This document shows, piece by piece, positions 20,383-30,141 of a stretch of 49,042 nucleotides of DNA; the stretch's first letter is position 1; each line of letters opens with the position of its first letter. The position numbers and the translations under genes are program-made. The notes below the pieces were generated by a model. That model saw only the letters and a list, made by a program, of their open reading frames with translations, made no database searches and was not told the origin of the DNA. This DNA comes from Acrasis kona (lineage: Eukaryota; Heterolobosea; Eutetramitea; Acrasida; Acrasidae): positions 1-49,042 of the forward strand of contig JAOPGA020000809.1 in the NCBI GenBank assembly GCA_026419775.2, given 5' to 3'.

Positions 20383-21944
20383 TTATTCTGTTTTTGGTGT
20401 GTTGATGGAGGGTGGTAGTCTTGTGCTCATCAACAGTGCAGCTGCGGGAATCATTCCACATGAGATGATGAAGGGAACATTTTGTAAATAAACATTGTTG
20501 GCACACAAGGAGAAAAGAGGACCAGCAGACAATGTGGCAATGGTCCTGGCGAAACAACTTGCAGAGCTAGAAAATCCATTGATAAGACCAGAGTTACCGA
20601 CCGGTGCCGAGTTGTTCACAAGCAAACTCACACTAGCGAATATCAGCAACATAACAATCACACGCACTACACACCACATCACGATTCCTATCCACATTAC
20701 AACTTCACCACCATACACTCTCATCAGATTAAGTTGAGTAGTGAAAACGAGCAACAAATTTAATACGAACCCAACTCTAAAACAATTCAAATGACCAATT
20801 TTAGAGGCCAAGGGGGGATAAACAATTGGCTGCGTTAAACAAAGAGCACCCATAACAGTATTAGCGATGCCCAACTTTACATTCGACAAATCAAGCCCTC
20901 CATTCTCTGTGCTCACTATGCTCCACAGTGGGAACAATTCCTCCTGCATCGTATCTGATGCACTACAAAAGAAATACAAAGCTGCACACAAAACAACTTG
21001 TTCGTCCTTCAAAACCTTATATACAGATTTGACGTAACGAATCATTTTCTGTTGGGTGGACATTGTTAAATATTTTGTATCGTCTCCTTGTTCCATCGAC
21101 AAAGATGGCCTACGTTGCTTTGGTACGTGCTTCATGAACAAGACGCAAGCGATTAAACCAATCACCATGACAAGTGCACAAAACAAACAAGGAAGTGCAT
21201 AAGGAAATTTTTCAAATAAAATTAGATTTTGTAAACTATCGAATGACTTTGTTGGTCTTGACAGGAAGCCACCAATCATGGGACCTAATATCCCACCAGC
21301 ACCCCACGCAACACCAAGGTATGAGAAACCAATGGATTGGTTGCTTGCGTCGGTGATATCGCTCATGTATGCACGAGCAGTAGCCATGTTACCATTGAAC
21401 AGACCACACAACGTTCGGCAAATGATGGCCATCGTGTAATTTACGCTGAAACCGAATCCCAGTATTGTAACTAGGCACCCCAAGCAGCTAATTGCCACCA
21501 CGGATCTCTTGGAGAAGTGATCTGCTAATGCTCCGAATATAAAACTGGAAAAGAATTGGGCTATCGCATAACATCCTGCAAGCATACCAACGTAGTATCC
21601 CGTATCCTCTATTTTATCAACAATGCCAAAATCTAAAACCCTATCATCAATGTTATACTACCGTTTCATTTTAATTGAATTTTACATGAATGCTAGGAAA
21701 GGAAAGATAAATGTATACTTTTGCTGTTAGTCTGTGGGCGAGTTCAACTTACTTGAAAAGCTTCTACTCCAAAAATCAAACATGCAGCCAATACGCCCCC
21801 CTTTGGTAGTGGAGTTGGCGTTGTTGCTGGCGGTTGTGTTTCAATCTCCGTCTCTACCAAATTCAAAGTATCATTGTCTATCGGACTGTTTGTGTCGTTT
21901 TGCTCTGATTCAATATTCACAACTTCAACCAACTCCTTGTCCAT
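20383..21944 (-). CDS. MFS transporter, ZIFL/multidrug type
   Basis: Three exons: 21944-21753, 21717-21686 and 21640-20383, giving 493 aa. Introns are 35 and 45 nt. The middle exon is only 32 nt and restores the first membrane helix (FIFPFLAFMV) and its link to DFGIVDK. The frame stays open across all junctions. Family features: acidic Thr-rich N-terminus, PLPKG start of TM1, EDTGYYVGMLAG loop, LADHFSKR motif A between TM2 and TM3, and CRTLCGLFNGN in TM4. These match the Zinc-Induced-Facilitator-like/Tpo-type major facilitators, which export organic acids, amines or drugs by proton coupling. The protein should have 12 membrane helices. The substrate cannot be told. Confidence 0.88.
21703..21752 (-). 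other. 35-nt intron and 32-nt microexon boundary
   Basis: Intron 21718-21752 (GTAAGT...AAAAG) precedes the 32-nt exon of the MFS gene. An alternative acceptor six bases earlier (AACAG) would add two residues. The CAAAAG acceptor is preferred because it gives the family-typical spacing between the FQ and FPFL motifs. Confidence 0.7.
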
Positions 21945-22107
21945 GTTGGTTTTGTAATTTTGGCGAGTTCCCAATGTCGACTATCAAAATCAAATTACAC
22001 AAACAAAATAGCATATAATCATTTATAAAGACATTTATGTTTATTATAAGTTAACCTATTACTACCGAGACCACAATAAAAAAATTCAACCTCTCGTCCA
22101 CACTACA

Positions 22108-23190
22108 TCAAGATAAAATATCCTTCACAGTCCTCCTCTTCACAATATCTACACGGTCCAAGTCGCTCATTCCCAAAATTTCAGGAGTGAGCGTATCGTC
22201 ATCTATAATTCTATTGTTGTAGTAAATGTCGAAATCATCTTCGGATACTATTTTCATTTTATTACAGTATGCCCTCTTCAAATTATGGACAGGAGAGTAA
22301 CTTCTAATTTCAAATTCTGTTTGTGGTAAATTAAAAGCTTCGCAGGCAGATGTACGTATCACGTGATATGGAGTGCCTCTTAATTTTTTATCCATAAAAG
22401 TAACAACTTCAGGTTTCGGAAGGTCAATAGTGAGCTTCAAACTATGATTGAAATTCGCACCTAATAAAATGCTTGCTCCAGATTTTTCGTTTGGAATATG
22501 ATCATCTCCCTGCTGTTGTTGTTCATCTGTTGTCTCAGCTTCTTCTTCTTTTTCGTGTTGCACCATTTGAAGTATAGATGGAGCTCTTTTAAGTTGAAAG
22601 GGTACTGTAAACTGCTCAAAGTTAGTCAAAGTTGAAGCTTTTGAAACTTGTTTGGGGAGAATGAGAGGCTCCAGTGTAACTGATTTGGTTAGTATAGGTT
22701 GGTCGCTATATATAATGTTGGAAATGTGCTGAACCAATTCTTCTCTTGGACATCCTGAGCATTTATGTCCTGGCAAACAAGTATTCTTCTCACGTTCTTT
22801 ATTGTTCCAGAAAAAGTTTTCAAATGATGTTTTTCTGGTCAGAGTCAATTTTGGTTTTTTTTTTCGTGTCTTGATTTGCTCTAATGGAGACATGCTCATT
22901 CTTCGTATTTTAATGGGAGATAGTGGTTTGCTGCGAGATTTTTGAGGAGATGGCGATGTAGCTCTTTTTATAGGTGACAAAACTCGTGTCGGTTTATCAT
23001 CTTGTTTCTTTTTCTTCTTGCTGTCTTTGTGAGCTAGTGTTTTGCATAAATAATCTGAAACGGCATGTAACTCATACAGATACAGAGCATCCAAGTGCTT
23101 GGATTCTACATATCTTTTTATATCCTTCCAATTTCTGCATAGTTGGTGACTTGCTGCAATGTATTGGTAATCCAGCTTGACAGTGGTCAT
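22108..23190 (-). CDS. protein with C-terminal SUMO-like domain and clustered SP sites
   Basis: A 360-aa protein. The last 75 residues fit a ubiquitin-like fold of the SUMO/Rad60-SLD type: a leading strand, then DFDIYYNNRIIDDDTLTPE and LGMSDLDRVDIVKR, which parallel the FLFDGQRI-x-DDDTP-x-LGMEDGDxIDV pattern of SUMO. There is no C-terminal Gly-Gly, so it is a built-in domain and not a conjugated modifier, as in Rad60/Esc2/NIP45. The middle has clustered Ser-Pro-x-Lys sites (LSPIKR, TSPSPQK, LSPIKIRR, MSPLE), consistent with CDK phosphorylation, plus basic nuclear-signal-like stretches and a Cys-rich patch (CLPGHKCSGCP). A genome-stability role is an inference from the tail only. Confidence 0.6.
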   Translation of the reverse strand: MTTVKLDYQYIAASHQLCRNWKDIKRYVESKHLDALYLYELHAVSDYLCKTLAHKDSKKKKKQDDKPTRVLSPIKRATSPSPQKSRSKPLSPIKIRRMSMSPLEQIKTRKKKPKLTLTRKTSFENFFWNNKEREKNTCLPGHKCSGCPREELVQHISNIIYSDQPILTKSVTLEPLILPKQVSKASTLTNFEQFTVPFQLKRAPSILQMVQHEKEEEAETTDEQQQQGDDHIPNEKSGASILLGANFNHSLKLTIDLPKPEVVTFMDKKLRGTPYHVIRTSACEAFNLPQTEFEIRSYSPVHNLKRAYCNKMKIVSEDDFDIYYNNRIIDDDTLTPEILGMSDLDRVDIVKRRTVKDILS

Positions 23191-23517
23191 TGTGAGCTAC
23201 TTATTGGTATTTACAAAGAAGCTATTAATATTAAAATAACAGTCTACTTTTAGTAAATCTGTCCAATACGGATTGTTTAAAATAGGTTCAGATATTAGTC
23301 TCAGAGTTATCATTTAAATTTAGCCTTTACGATATTACCTAGACGTATCTTCAAACGGACACTTAACTTGAAGCCAATTATAAAACTATTTATTGGTTCA
23401 ATAATACAAGAACAAAGGAAACAAGATGTCAATAGCGTAGAAATTTATTTTACTACATCGGACAACTGCGGATCCCATTTTAGAACCTAATTTTTCAGTA
23501 AACCAAACTTCAAACAG

Positions 23518-25983
23518 ATGGTAATGATGCACAATGATACACGTACATCAAATAGAGCATCTTTACCAAACGTCAAGCTAGAAAAATCGCGGACGAAAAC
23601 AAGGGACCAACGTAGGCCAATTGTAGAGGATTATTTTCAAAAGCCATCGAACAGTACAGATCAATCAAATCTTGAGGACGAACGGGTTTTCGTTCACCCC
23701 CTATCACCCCCCAAATCCACATCTGGAGCTTCGAACCACATTGTACAGCCGATCATAGCCCCAGTAGAGAATACCAATTATGAAGATGTTCAAGTCGTCC
23801 AAGGGTCGCTCTATGATTCAGAGGCAGTAAGAAATTTATTCGGCCTACCAGATTCAGAGGAGATCGTGGAGGAGTTCTTTTGTGCATATTACCCAAAGTA
23901 CAAACAATTCCCCCACCAAGGACGCATGCACATCCTACATAATTTCGTATGCTTCCAGTCCAACATCTTTGGTTACAAAATCGAACTGGTAATACCCTTC
24001 AGCGACGTGAAGGCAATAGAAAAAAAAATGACCGCATACATTGTTCCAAACGCCATACAAATCATAACGAGCGACGACGTTGCTCATTTCTTCGGCTCGT
24101 TCATGTTCAGAGACCAAACATTTTCCGTCATGCAAGAATTGTGGTCGCTCAACATGAAAGCAAGAGAAAAGATGGAAAAAAAAGCCAGCTCGAATCAAAG
24201 CAGCATCGAAGAATTCGTAAGCCACGTCCACAACAAGCAATCAGAATCAGAATATAGCGAAGTCTTATCGAGCACCACCACCAATACGGACGAATACAGC
24301 CAAGACGAAAGCGATCAAGAAACGGATCCAATCGGATCGCCTCAACAATCTAATCATCATGATGACGATGACGAACATCAAGATGATTTAATCATTCACG
24401 CTGCAAAGGATGCAAACAACAAACCATCGCCAACCATATCATCCACCACCAATCAATCATCAACCAATCAATCATCGTCGTCCAATCAAGATGGAGCAGG
24501 AGCAGGAGGAGAAGGACCGCCACCCTCTAATAACGACAACAACAACAATGACAAGAATAACAACAAGAATAACAACAACAACAACAACAACAACAAACCA
24601 AACGAAAAGAAATTCGTCAATGACGACAAGTACATTATCAATCATGACATTACAGACGCATCACAAATTCCACCAACCAATACGTTTCACGCAGATTCCA
24701 AATTCAAAGTACATACCATCTTTGACGAGCTCATTCCAGCATCAACGAGAGACATCTTTCACGTGTTGTTCGCCGATGGATGTTCGTTGGAAATCAATCA
24801 CCATGCATCACGTCACGACACCAACTTACAAGTATCTCCGTGGACAGCCAGTGCAGATTCCATCGGAATGCTTAGAGAAATGAATTTCGTATCGCCGGTC
24901 ACTGCTCCTCTGGGACCCAATCAAACGAGAGTCAAAATGGATCAACGAATGGTGATCATGAAGGATCGTTCCTGTTATTACGTTCAGAACGTGTTATGGA
25001 GCATGGACGTGCCTTATAACGATACATTTAGAATTCAATGTGGACTTACCGTGATGAGACAGGACGCAAATCATAGTCGATTGATTGTCACCACTGGAGT
25101 GGTGTTTTTGAAGGGCACGCTGTTAAAGTGGAAGATTGAAGAAACTGCCGTAAAGGAGAGCACAGAGAGTTATAGAATGTGGGCTACCCAGGCGAAACAG
25201 GCGGTGCTGCAGTGTAAGGAACAAGGTACGCTGTGGAGCGATGGCATCCATCACGACCAGTCAAATGGTCATGAGCCAACGTCCACATCTAAAAAGGCAC
25301 AAAGGAGAAAGAAGAAACCTGCTCCTATACAGACCAATGTGGCGAAGAATGTAATCTCGAGGTCTCCGGTGACTGCTACCAAAATCATCACTCACACTCC
25401 ATTCGACAATATTGGTAGTGCTGGGTTTGAAATGCAAAATAAAAGCATGGCGCTGCAGATTGTGGCACACATTGTTACTTTGGTTACAAAGTGTTTTGAT
25501 TTGATAAGGATTCCTTCATTGTTGTTTGTTCTATTCTTTGTCTTGTTCTTCTTGCTCTTGATGCCCAATCAAAATAAACGTTATGAGAGCTTACAATTTG
25601 TGGAAAATGATATTGCAAAGTATACAAGATCTAATGAACTGTTTGATGGTTTGATGAGCAGAGCGCTGAAGAATGATACCATGCAGAGGGTGCATTTGAA
25701 TCAGGAGTTGAAGGGGTGGGTGGAAGAACGTTATCGCAGCATTTATTCTGGAAAGGATTCTGCTTTCATGAGGAACGTGATACAAACGATTGCCGAAAAG
25801 CAGACCACCGTTAAGAAGGACTACAATACAAAGGATACGATGGAAGTGTTATTAGAAAGAGATTTGATCCAGAGGCAGCAGCAACAGAGACAAATGGATG
25901 TTATTACGTGGTCCCTGGTGGTACTTGTTGTATCATTTGTAGCAAAGACTGTTTTATCAATGTTTGGTATATTAAAGAATTAG
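23518..25983 (+). CDS. GRAM-VASt lipid-transfer protein (LAM/GRAMD1-like)
   Basis: An 821-aa protein. GRAM domain at about 114-220 (FFCAYYPKYKQFPHQGRMHI, YKIELVIPFSDVKAIEKK). VASt/StART-like domain at about 398-566 (FDELIPASTRDIFHVLFAD, DQRMVIMKDRSCYYVQNV, GVVFLKGTLLKWKIEETA). A hydrophobic segment at about 661-682 (LLFVLFFVLFFLLL) and a second one near the C-terminus (ITWSLVVLVVSFVAKTVLSM). This architecture is that of LAM/Ysp and Aster/GRAMD1 proteins, which sit in the ER and move sterols at contacts with the plasma membrane. A region at about 225-380 is low complexity, with acidic, Ser and then Asn-rich runs. Single exon. The substrate is inferred to be a sterol. Confidence 0.9.
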   Translation: MVMMHNDTRTSNRASLPNVKLEKSRTKTRDQRRPIVEDYFQKPSNSTDQSNLEDERVFVHPLSPPKSTSGASNHIVQPIIAPVENTNYEDVQVVQGSLYDSEAVRNLFGLPDSEEIVEEFFCAYYPKYKQFPHQGRMHILHNFVCFQSNIFGYKIELVIPFSDVKAIEKKMTAYIVPNAIQIITSDDVAHFFGSFMFRDQTFSVMQELWSLNMKAREKMEKKASSNQSSIEEFVSHVHNKQSESEYSEVLSSTTTNTDEYSQDESDQETDPIGSPQQSNHHDDDDEHQDDLIIHAAKDANNKPSPTISSTTNQSSTNQSSSSNQDGAGAGGEGPPPSNNDNNNNDKNNNKNNNNNNNNNKPNEKKFVNDDKYIINHDITDASQIPPTNTFHADSKFKVHTIFDELIPASTRDIFHVLFADGCSLEINHHASRHDTNLQVSPWTASADSIGMLREMNFVSPVTAPLGPNQTRVKMDQRMVIMKDRSCYYVQNVLWSMDVPYNDTFRIQCGLTVMRQDANHSRLIVTTGVVFLKGTLLKWKIEETAVKESTESYRMWATQAKQAVLQCKEQGTLWSDGIHHDQSNGHEPTSTSKKAQRRKKKPAPIQTNVAKNVISRSPVTATKIITHTPFDNIGSAGFEMQNKSMALQIVAHIVTLVTKCFDLIRIPSLLFVLFFVLFFLLLMPNQNKRYESLQFVENDIAKYTRSNELFDGLMSRALKNDTMQRVHLNQELKGWVEERYRSIYSGKDSAFMRNVIQTIAEKQTTVKKDYNTKDTMEVLLERDLIQRQQQQRQMDVITWSLVVLVVSFVAKTVLSMFGILKN

Positions 25984-26235
25984 TTTGATTTAAAATGTTG
26001 TTCCTCTCACGTGCAGTCAATTAATAAGAATATAAAAATGTATTTATTTAAATAAAACGAGCAAATGTTTGCTTTGAGATGGCGTTGGCAATGGAGTGAT
26101 TGTCTTGCTTTACGCATGTGAGGAATTTCCTTTGTGTTTTGTGGTAATTGCACTTGCTCTTTGCATCAAAAGTCTTCTTTGCAATGCTCAACAAATTACT
26201 ACAAAAATGTTAATCACACAAGAACGAATGAACAC

Positions 26236-27197
26236 TCACTCTATCCACTCTGGGGTAATGTCTTTTGAGAATTGTGAAAAGAATGATCCCAAACTCTTTA
26301 CTTGATTCTTCTTGACTACATCATCTTCGTCCTTTGACTCCTTCAAGAATGATTTTGTTCTCAGCCATTCCAAACCCTCATTGCAGCACTCTGGATCGTG
26401 ACTAATCATGACAATATTAGGAGCGTCTCTAACCAAGAATGTAGTAATTTCATCACTTTGACTGTTTATGTATAAAATCAACGTAAAACGTACAAAATGT
26501 TATCAAAGTCAGATCTTGCTTGTGCGAACTGTCTGTATGGAATTCCATGTTCTTCTCTTGTCATTTCCTCTGCGTTGCGGATGCAGTCTTGGGGTATTTG
26601 ACCTGGATCAATGAAGGCATGGAAGGATTCTAAAACTTCGGTGGTTCTTAACGAGTACCTTGTAATGCAAACTTCACTTGGGATGAGAACGGTGTCTGTG
26701 ATGACGGCATAATTAAAAGCAATAATGTAAATTATGTCAAGCTTCATTTCACCTGGAATTTGTAAATAAGTTTTTGTTGCCTTTTGGACGGTCTTTCCCA
26801 ACCACTTTTGGTCCCTCTAACGTGATTGTGAGTGGCGAATGAAAATACGACAAACCTCTTCAGCTACTCTGCATCTAATGTAAGTGCCATTCCACTTTGT
26901 TCTGTTGGCTAGTTTGATCTGATCTACAATGCTTTAGAAGCGTTCAAATTTGTTCAAAACCAACCTTGCAACGATACTTTTCTAGAATCTAACCATGCAG
27001 CTGCCATTCCCAAATTGTGTGTGATGCCATTAGCGAAGCGAAACAGTACTTTAACCTTTGTAGGTGCACATCCAAGACCAGTTACTATCAGTGTGAGAGT
27101 GTGGGAACTTTTAATAATATTTACGCCATTCAGTAAGTTGTTTGTTGTTGACTTCTTTGTCGAGGTTTTCGATCATGACCACACTGCTTGAGTCCAT
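26236..27197 (-). CDS. RRM-Maelstrom domain protein
   Basis: Five exons: 27197-27125, 27084-26965, 26923-26856, 26816-26494 and 26461-26236, giving 269 aa. The introns are 40, 41, 39 and 32 nt. The ATG at 27197 is the first in frame after a stop. Residues 1-88 look like an RNA-recognition motif: an RNP2-like strand SVVMIENLD, a helix, an RNP1-like strand NLGMAAAWLDS, and a last strand WNGTYIRCRVAEE. Residues about 105-225 match the Maelstrom domain, an RNase H-like fold: IIYIIAFNYAV, the PSEVCITRYSL strand, ESFHAFIDPGQIP and EEHGIPY, then ISHDPECCNEGLEWL. The Glu, His, His and Cys positions of the family's E-H-H-C cluster appear present. Animal Maelstrom acts in piRNA-guided transposon silencing and carries an HMG box at this end instead. 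Role here unknown. Confidence 0.75.
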
Positions 27198-27351
27198 TTC
27201 TTTCTTTATGTCATAGTCAACCAACCCATACAGATGAACATGTGACAATTGTCAAACGCAAAAACCGAAGGATTTTCTTTTTCTGATTAATTCGAATTAG
27301 CACAGGAAGGCATCCACACACAAGACAAAGTATGTAATTAATCATTTTTAT

Positions 27352-28641
27352 TTACCTCTCCGATAGTTTCATAAATCTCACTTCCTGTGGATCTGGACCA
27401 GTGTAAATGCTCGTCGGACGCATTAATTTGTTGTCCTGACGTTGTTCAATAATGTGTGCGACCCATCCTGACGTGCGTGCAATCACAAAAACAGGTGTGA
27501 AGAAGTCAGTTGGGATGTCACACAAATGATACACAACAGCAGCATAAAAGTCTAGGTTCGTAAACATTTTCTTCTCTCTCATCATAACCTGCTCCATGCG
27601 TTCGGCCACATCAAATAAATTTTTCGCGTATGCGGTGCCGATCTTGCTGGACAGATTTTTAGCCAGATTCTTGACGACATTGCTTCTTGGGTCTCCATTC
27701 TTGTACACTCTGTGACCGAAGCCCATAATCGTCTCCTTGCTCTCCAGCATTTTTAACAATGACTGTTCTGCTTCATCTGCATTTTTGAATCTTGAAATCA
27801 AATGATACGCTGCTTCATTCGCCCCTCCGTGGAGAGGTCCACGCAGCGTGCCAATCGCAGTGGTAATTGCACTGAACAAATCAGATAATGTCGAAGTGGT
27901 GACCCTGGTGGCAAATGTTGATGCCGCCAAATCATGTTCGGCGTAAAGTACTAATGATTTGTCGACGGCATCAATCATGTCTCTGTCTGGTTCCTGTCCA
28001 TCCTTTGTTTGTTGTAAAAGTTTCACAAAGTTCTCAGCAACAGTGTCGTTTGGAAGAGTCACCGTGTTGATTCTTGTTCCGCTCTTGTGGAAATGGTACC
28101 AATATAGTAGAGAAGGACCGAAAGTTGCAATAAGACGATCTCCAGACTCCCACTGGTTGTTCCTTACGCCACTAACTGTCCTGTTCTCTACGTCCTCTGG
28201 TTCCGTACTACCAATTACACTAGCAACAGTTCTCAAAACGTCCATAGGGTGGGAAGTTGAAGGCAGCTGCTCCAAGATAACCTTGATTGATGGGCTTAGT
28301 TCTCTGTAACTGGCAAGCTTGCTTTTGTATTGCTCCAACTCTTGTTTGTTTGGTAGGTGGCCGTGTATAAGCAAGTATGAAACTTCCTCAAAGGTGGCGT
28401 GCTCAACGAGATCCATGATGTTATATCCACGGTAATTTAAACCCTGTCCAGTACCCACTGTGCATATTGAACTTTCTCCTGCGATTACTCCTGCAAGACC
28501 TTTGGAATAAGTGGGTTTTGTTGGCTGCACATTTGGGCGCGGCAATGTTCTGTGGAAGTTGTATTTGGGGGTAGTGGGTGTAACCTTCAAAATTTCACAA
28601 GCAGAAAACGCGCATGGCCTTCGAAGCGACCTTGATAGCAT
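27352..28641 (-). CDS. 2-methylcitrate synthase, mitochondrial
   Basis: A 429-aa protein starting MLSRSLRRPC. It condenses propionyl-CoA with oxaloacetate to 2-methylcitrate, the first step of the methylcitrate cycle that clears propionate from odd-chain lipid and amino-acid breakdown. The sequence is much closer to bacterial PrpC than to eukaryotic citrate synthase: SICTVG-GLNYRGY-I-DL, LLIHGHLPNK, LPSTSHPMDVLRT, LVLYAEHDLAASTF, GALRGPLHGGANEAA with the active-site His, GFGHRVYKNGDPRS with the second His, and the catalytic Asp in NLDFYAAVVYH. It ends with the PTSIYTGPD block. The Arg/Ser-rich N-terminus of about 45 residues looks like a mitochondrial presequence. The frame is open 20 codons upstream without ATG. 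Plain citrate synthase activity in addition is possible. Confidence 0.9.
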   Translation of the reverse strand: MLSRSLRRPCAFSACEILKVTPTTPKYNFHRTLPRPNVQPTKPTYSKGLAGVIAGESSICTVGTGQGLNYRGYNIMDLVEHATFEEVSYLLIHGHLPNKQELEQYKSKLASYRELSPSIKVILEQLPSTSHPMDVLRTVASVIGSTEPEDVENRTVSGVRNNQWESGDRLIATFGPSLLYWYHFHKSGTRINTVTLPNDTVAENFVKLLQQTKDGQEPDRDMIDAVDKSLVLYAEHDLAASTFATRVTTSTLSDLFSAITTAIGTLRGPLHGGANEAAYHLISRFKNADEAEQSLLKMLESKETIMGFGHRVYKNGDPRSNVVKNLAKNLSSKIGTAYAKNLFDVAERMEQVMMREKKMFTNLDFYAAVVYHLCDIPTDFFTPVFVIARTSGWVAHIIEQRQDNKLMRPTSIYTGPDPQEVRFMKLSER

Positions 28642-29183
28642 GTTTGCGTAAAAATATTGATCCCTTGTTGAAAATTTAGAGGCCAACTTCACACGTTGCA
28701 CATATTTGACCTAATCCGCAACGGAGTTCGTTAGGAGGAATTGATTGAATTTTAAGAATTTCATGAAGGCTTTTTGTCTGTTCGTGAACTCTGGTTTTTT
28801 TCGAAAGTTGTGTTGTTTACAGAAATATTGGAATCACTAATGGCTTTGTGTAATTTATCATCAATTCACGAGAAAAATCTGAAGGCAAATGTGTTAAAAT
28901 CAATGAATCAATGTTTCTTAATGATGAAAAAATAATTTATTTATTCTAGTTTTGACTTGTACTTTCCATATCCACGATAAATTTGTCGTTCAAATGCCGA
29001 AAGTAAAATGTTGAAAACAGTTTTTATTAACGCGATGATGTTTTCTTAAAGTAACAAGCGATTACGCGATGTTGCACTCAGAATCAAGTTCAAATCGTAA
29101 ACATTCATATTCCCCTTACTGTTCATTATGTGAAAAATCAAATTTGAATCAACTTGGAATGTTAGAACTATTTTTAGACTATT
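28642..29183. other. divergent promoter region
   Basis: About 540 bp of AT-rich DNA between the divergent methylcitrate synthase and PHD-GNAT genes. It presumably contains both promoters. I see no specific motif I could defend. Confidence 0.5.
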
Positions 29184-30125
29184 ATGAAGAGAAAGCTTGC
29201 ACAAGATGATTTTCCGCCAACAAAGAAGAGCAAAGCTTTACCTTTATATTGCAAATGTAAACAACCATACGTTGACGGAGTTGATGTCGATCCTATGATT
29301 GCGTGTGACATGTGTGATAATTGGTTTCATCTAAAGTGCATGAAGATATCTGAAGACCAAGTCAAGACCATTGCTGTTTTTGTTTGCTCATCTTGTGAAC
29401 GAAAATACAACAAATCTACACAATACTATTATGTACCCACACCTCGCACATTTGGCATTAATGACGACTACCAGTACAAGATAAAAGATGAGACCTACAT
29501 CGTCCAACCAGTATCCGTCGTTGAAAGCGAGCCCGACGAGCAAAAGCGCCGACCCCAAATGTTCTACCTCAACCAACTTGCACTTGCCGAAGACGACAGC
29601 TTTCGCTCTCTCCAGCTAATATCGCAAACAAGTTGTCCAGATCCCTACCAGGTCAAGTTAATATACAAATTGACCAGCACGGCTAAGAAGCCCATAGGAT
29701 ATTTTACATTTGCTGTTCAAAATCAAGACGAAGCCAAAGGTCCATGCCTAAGACAAATATTTTTTGTAAAGAGCGAAAGACGCAAAGGTCATGCATCAAG
29801 GATAATAAACTACTTTATGAAGGGAATTGATTTTGGCTGCCAAGATAGGTACATTGAAAGTCCAAACGAAAACATGTGTAAGGTGCTGTGCAAGGAAAAA
29901 TATGCCTCCATGAAGGAACACGAGGATCTGAACGGAACCAAGATTTCTGTAGAACGTGAGATTGTTGAAAAGATTGAATCAGAGAAGCACGCGGACGGCA
30001 AGAATGTTTGTGCTTTTGTTGAACGAATATACAGTAAGAATTACAATGCACTCATATTCACTCCACTTGGGAATTTGAACTTTGACACGGCCAAGACGAT
30101 AAATTTTGTACATAACCCACGGTAG
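29184..30125 (+). CDS. PHD finger-GNAT-like acetyltransferase
   Basis: A 313-aa protein. Residues 1-18 are basic (KRKLAQDD, PPTKKSK). A PHD finger at about 22-72 shows the C4HC3 ligands: YCKCKQ, CDMCDNWFHLKCM and CSSCERK. The aromatic Trp in DNWFH is typical of fingers that read methylated Lys4 of histone H3. The second half (about 145-240) looks like a GNAT fold: IGYFTFAV strand, then LRQIFFVKSERRKGHASRIINYF, where RRKGHA matches the acetyl-CoA pyrophosphate loop (R/Q-x-x-G-x-A/G). A chromatin reader-writer role is inferred. Its stop is 16 bp from that of the convergent RhoGEF. Confidence 0.75.
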   Translation: MKRKLAQDDFPPTKKSKALPLYCKCKQPYVDGVDVDPMIACDMCDNWFHLKCMKISEDQVKTIAVFVCSSCERKYNKSTQYYYVPTPRTFGINDDYQYKIKDETYIVQPVSVVESEPDEQKRRPQMFYLNQLALAEDDSFRSLQLISQTSCPDPYQVKLIYKLTSTAKKPIGYFTFAVQNQDEAKGPCLRQIFFVKSERRKGHASRIINYFMKGIDFGCQDRYIESPNENMCKVLCKEKYASMKEHEDLNGTKISVEREIVEKIESEKHADGKNVCAFVERIYSKNYNALIFTPLGNLNFDTAKTINFVHNPR

Positions 30126-30141
30126 TTAAATAACGACATTT

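Noticed and set aside
24530-24600. AAC-rich tandem repeat as a possible microsatellite element.
   Set aside because: It codes in frame for the Asn-rich linker of the GRAM-VASt protein, so it is low-complexity coding sequence.
24410-24883. A 157-codon plus-strand frame inside the GRAM-VASt gene.
   Set aside because: It is a Thr/His/Asn-rich shadow of the Asn-rich low-complexity region of the real gene in another frame.
26236-26801. Plain DEDD-type exonuclease for the Maelstrom-like protein.
   Set aside because: The EVCITRYSL, FHAFIDPG and HGIP blocks follow the Maelstrom pattern, and the DEDD acidic residues are not in place.
27352-28641. Ordinary mitochondrial citrate synthase.
   Set aside because: The motifs around both active-site His residues and the N-terminal block match bacterial 2-methylcitrate synthase (PrpC) better.
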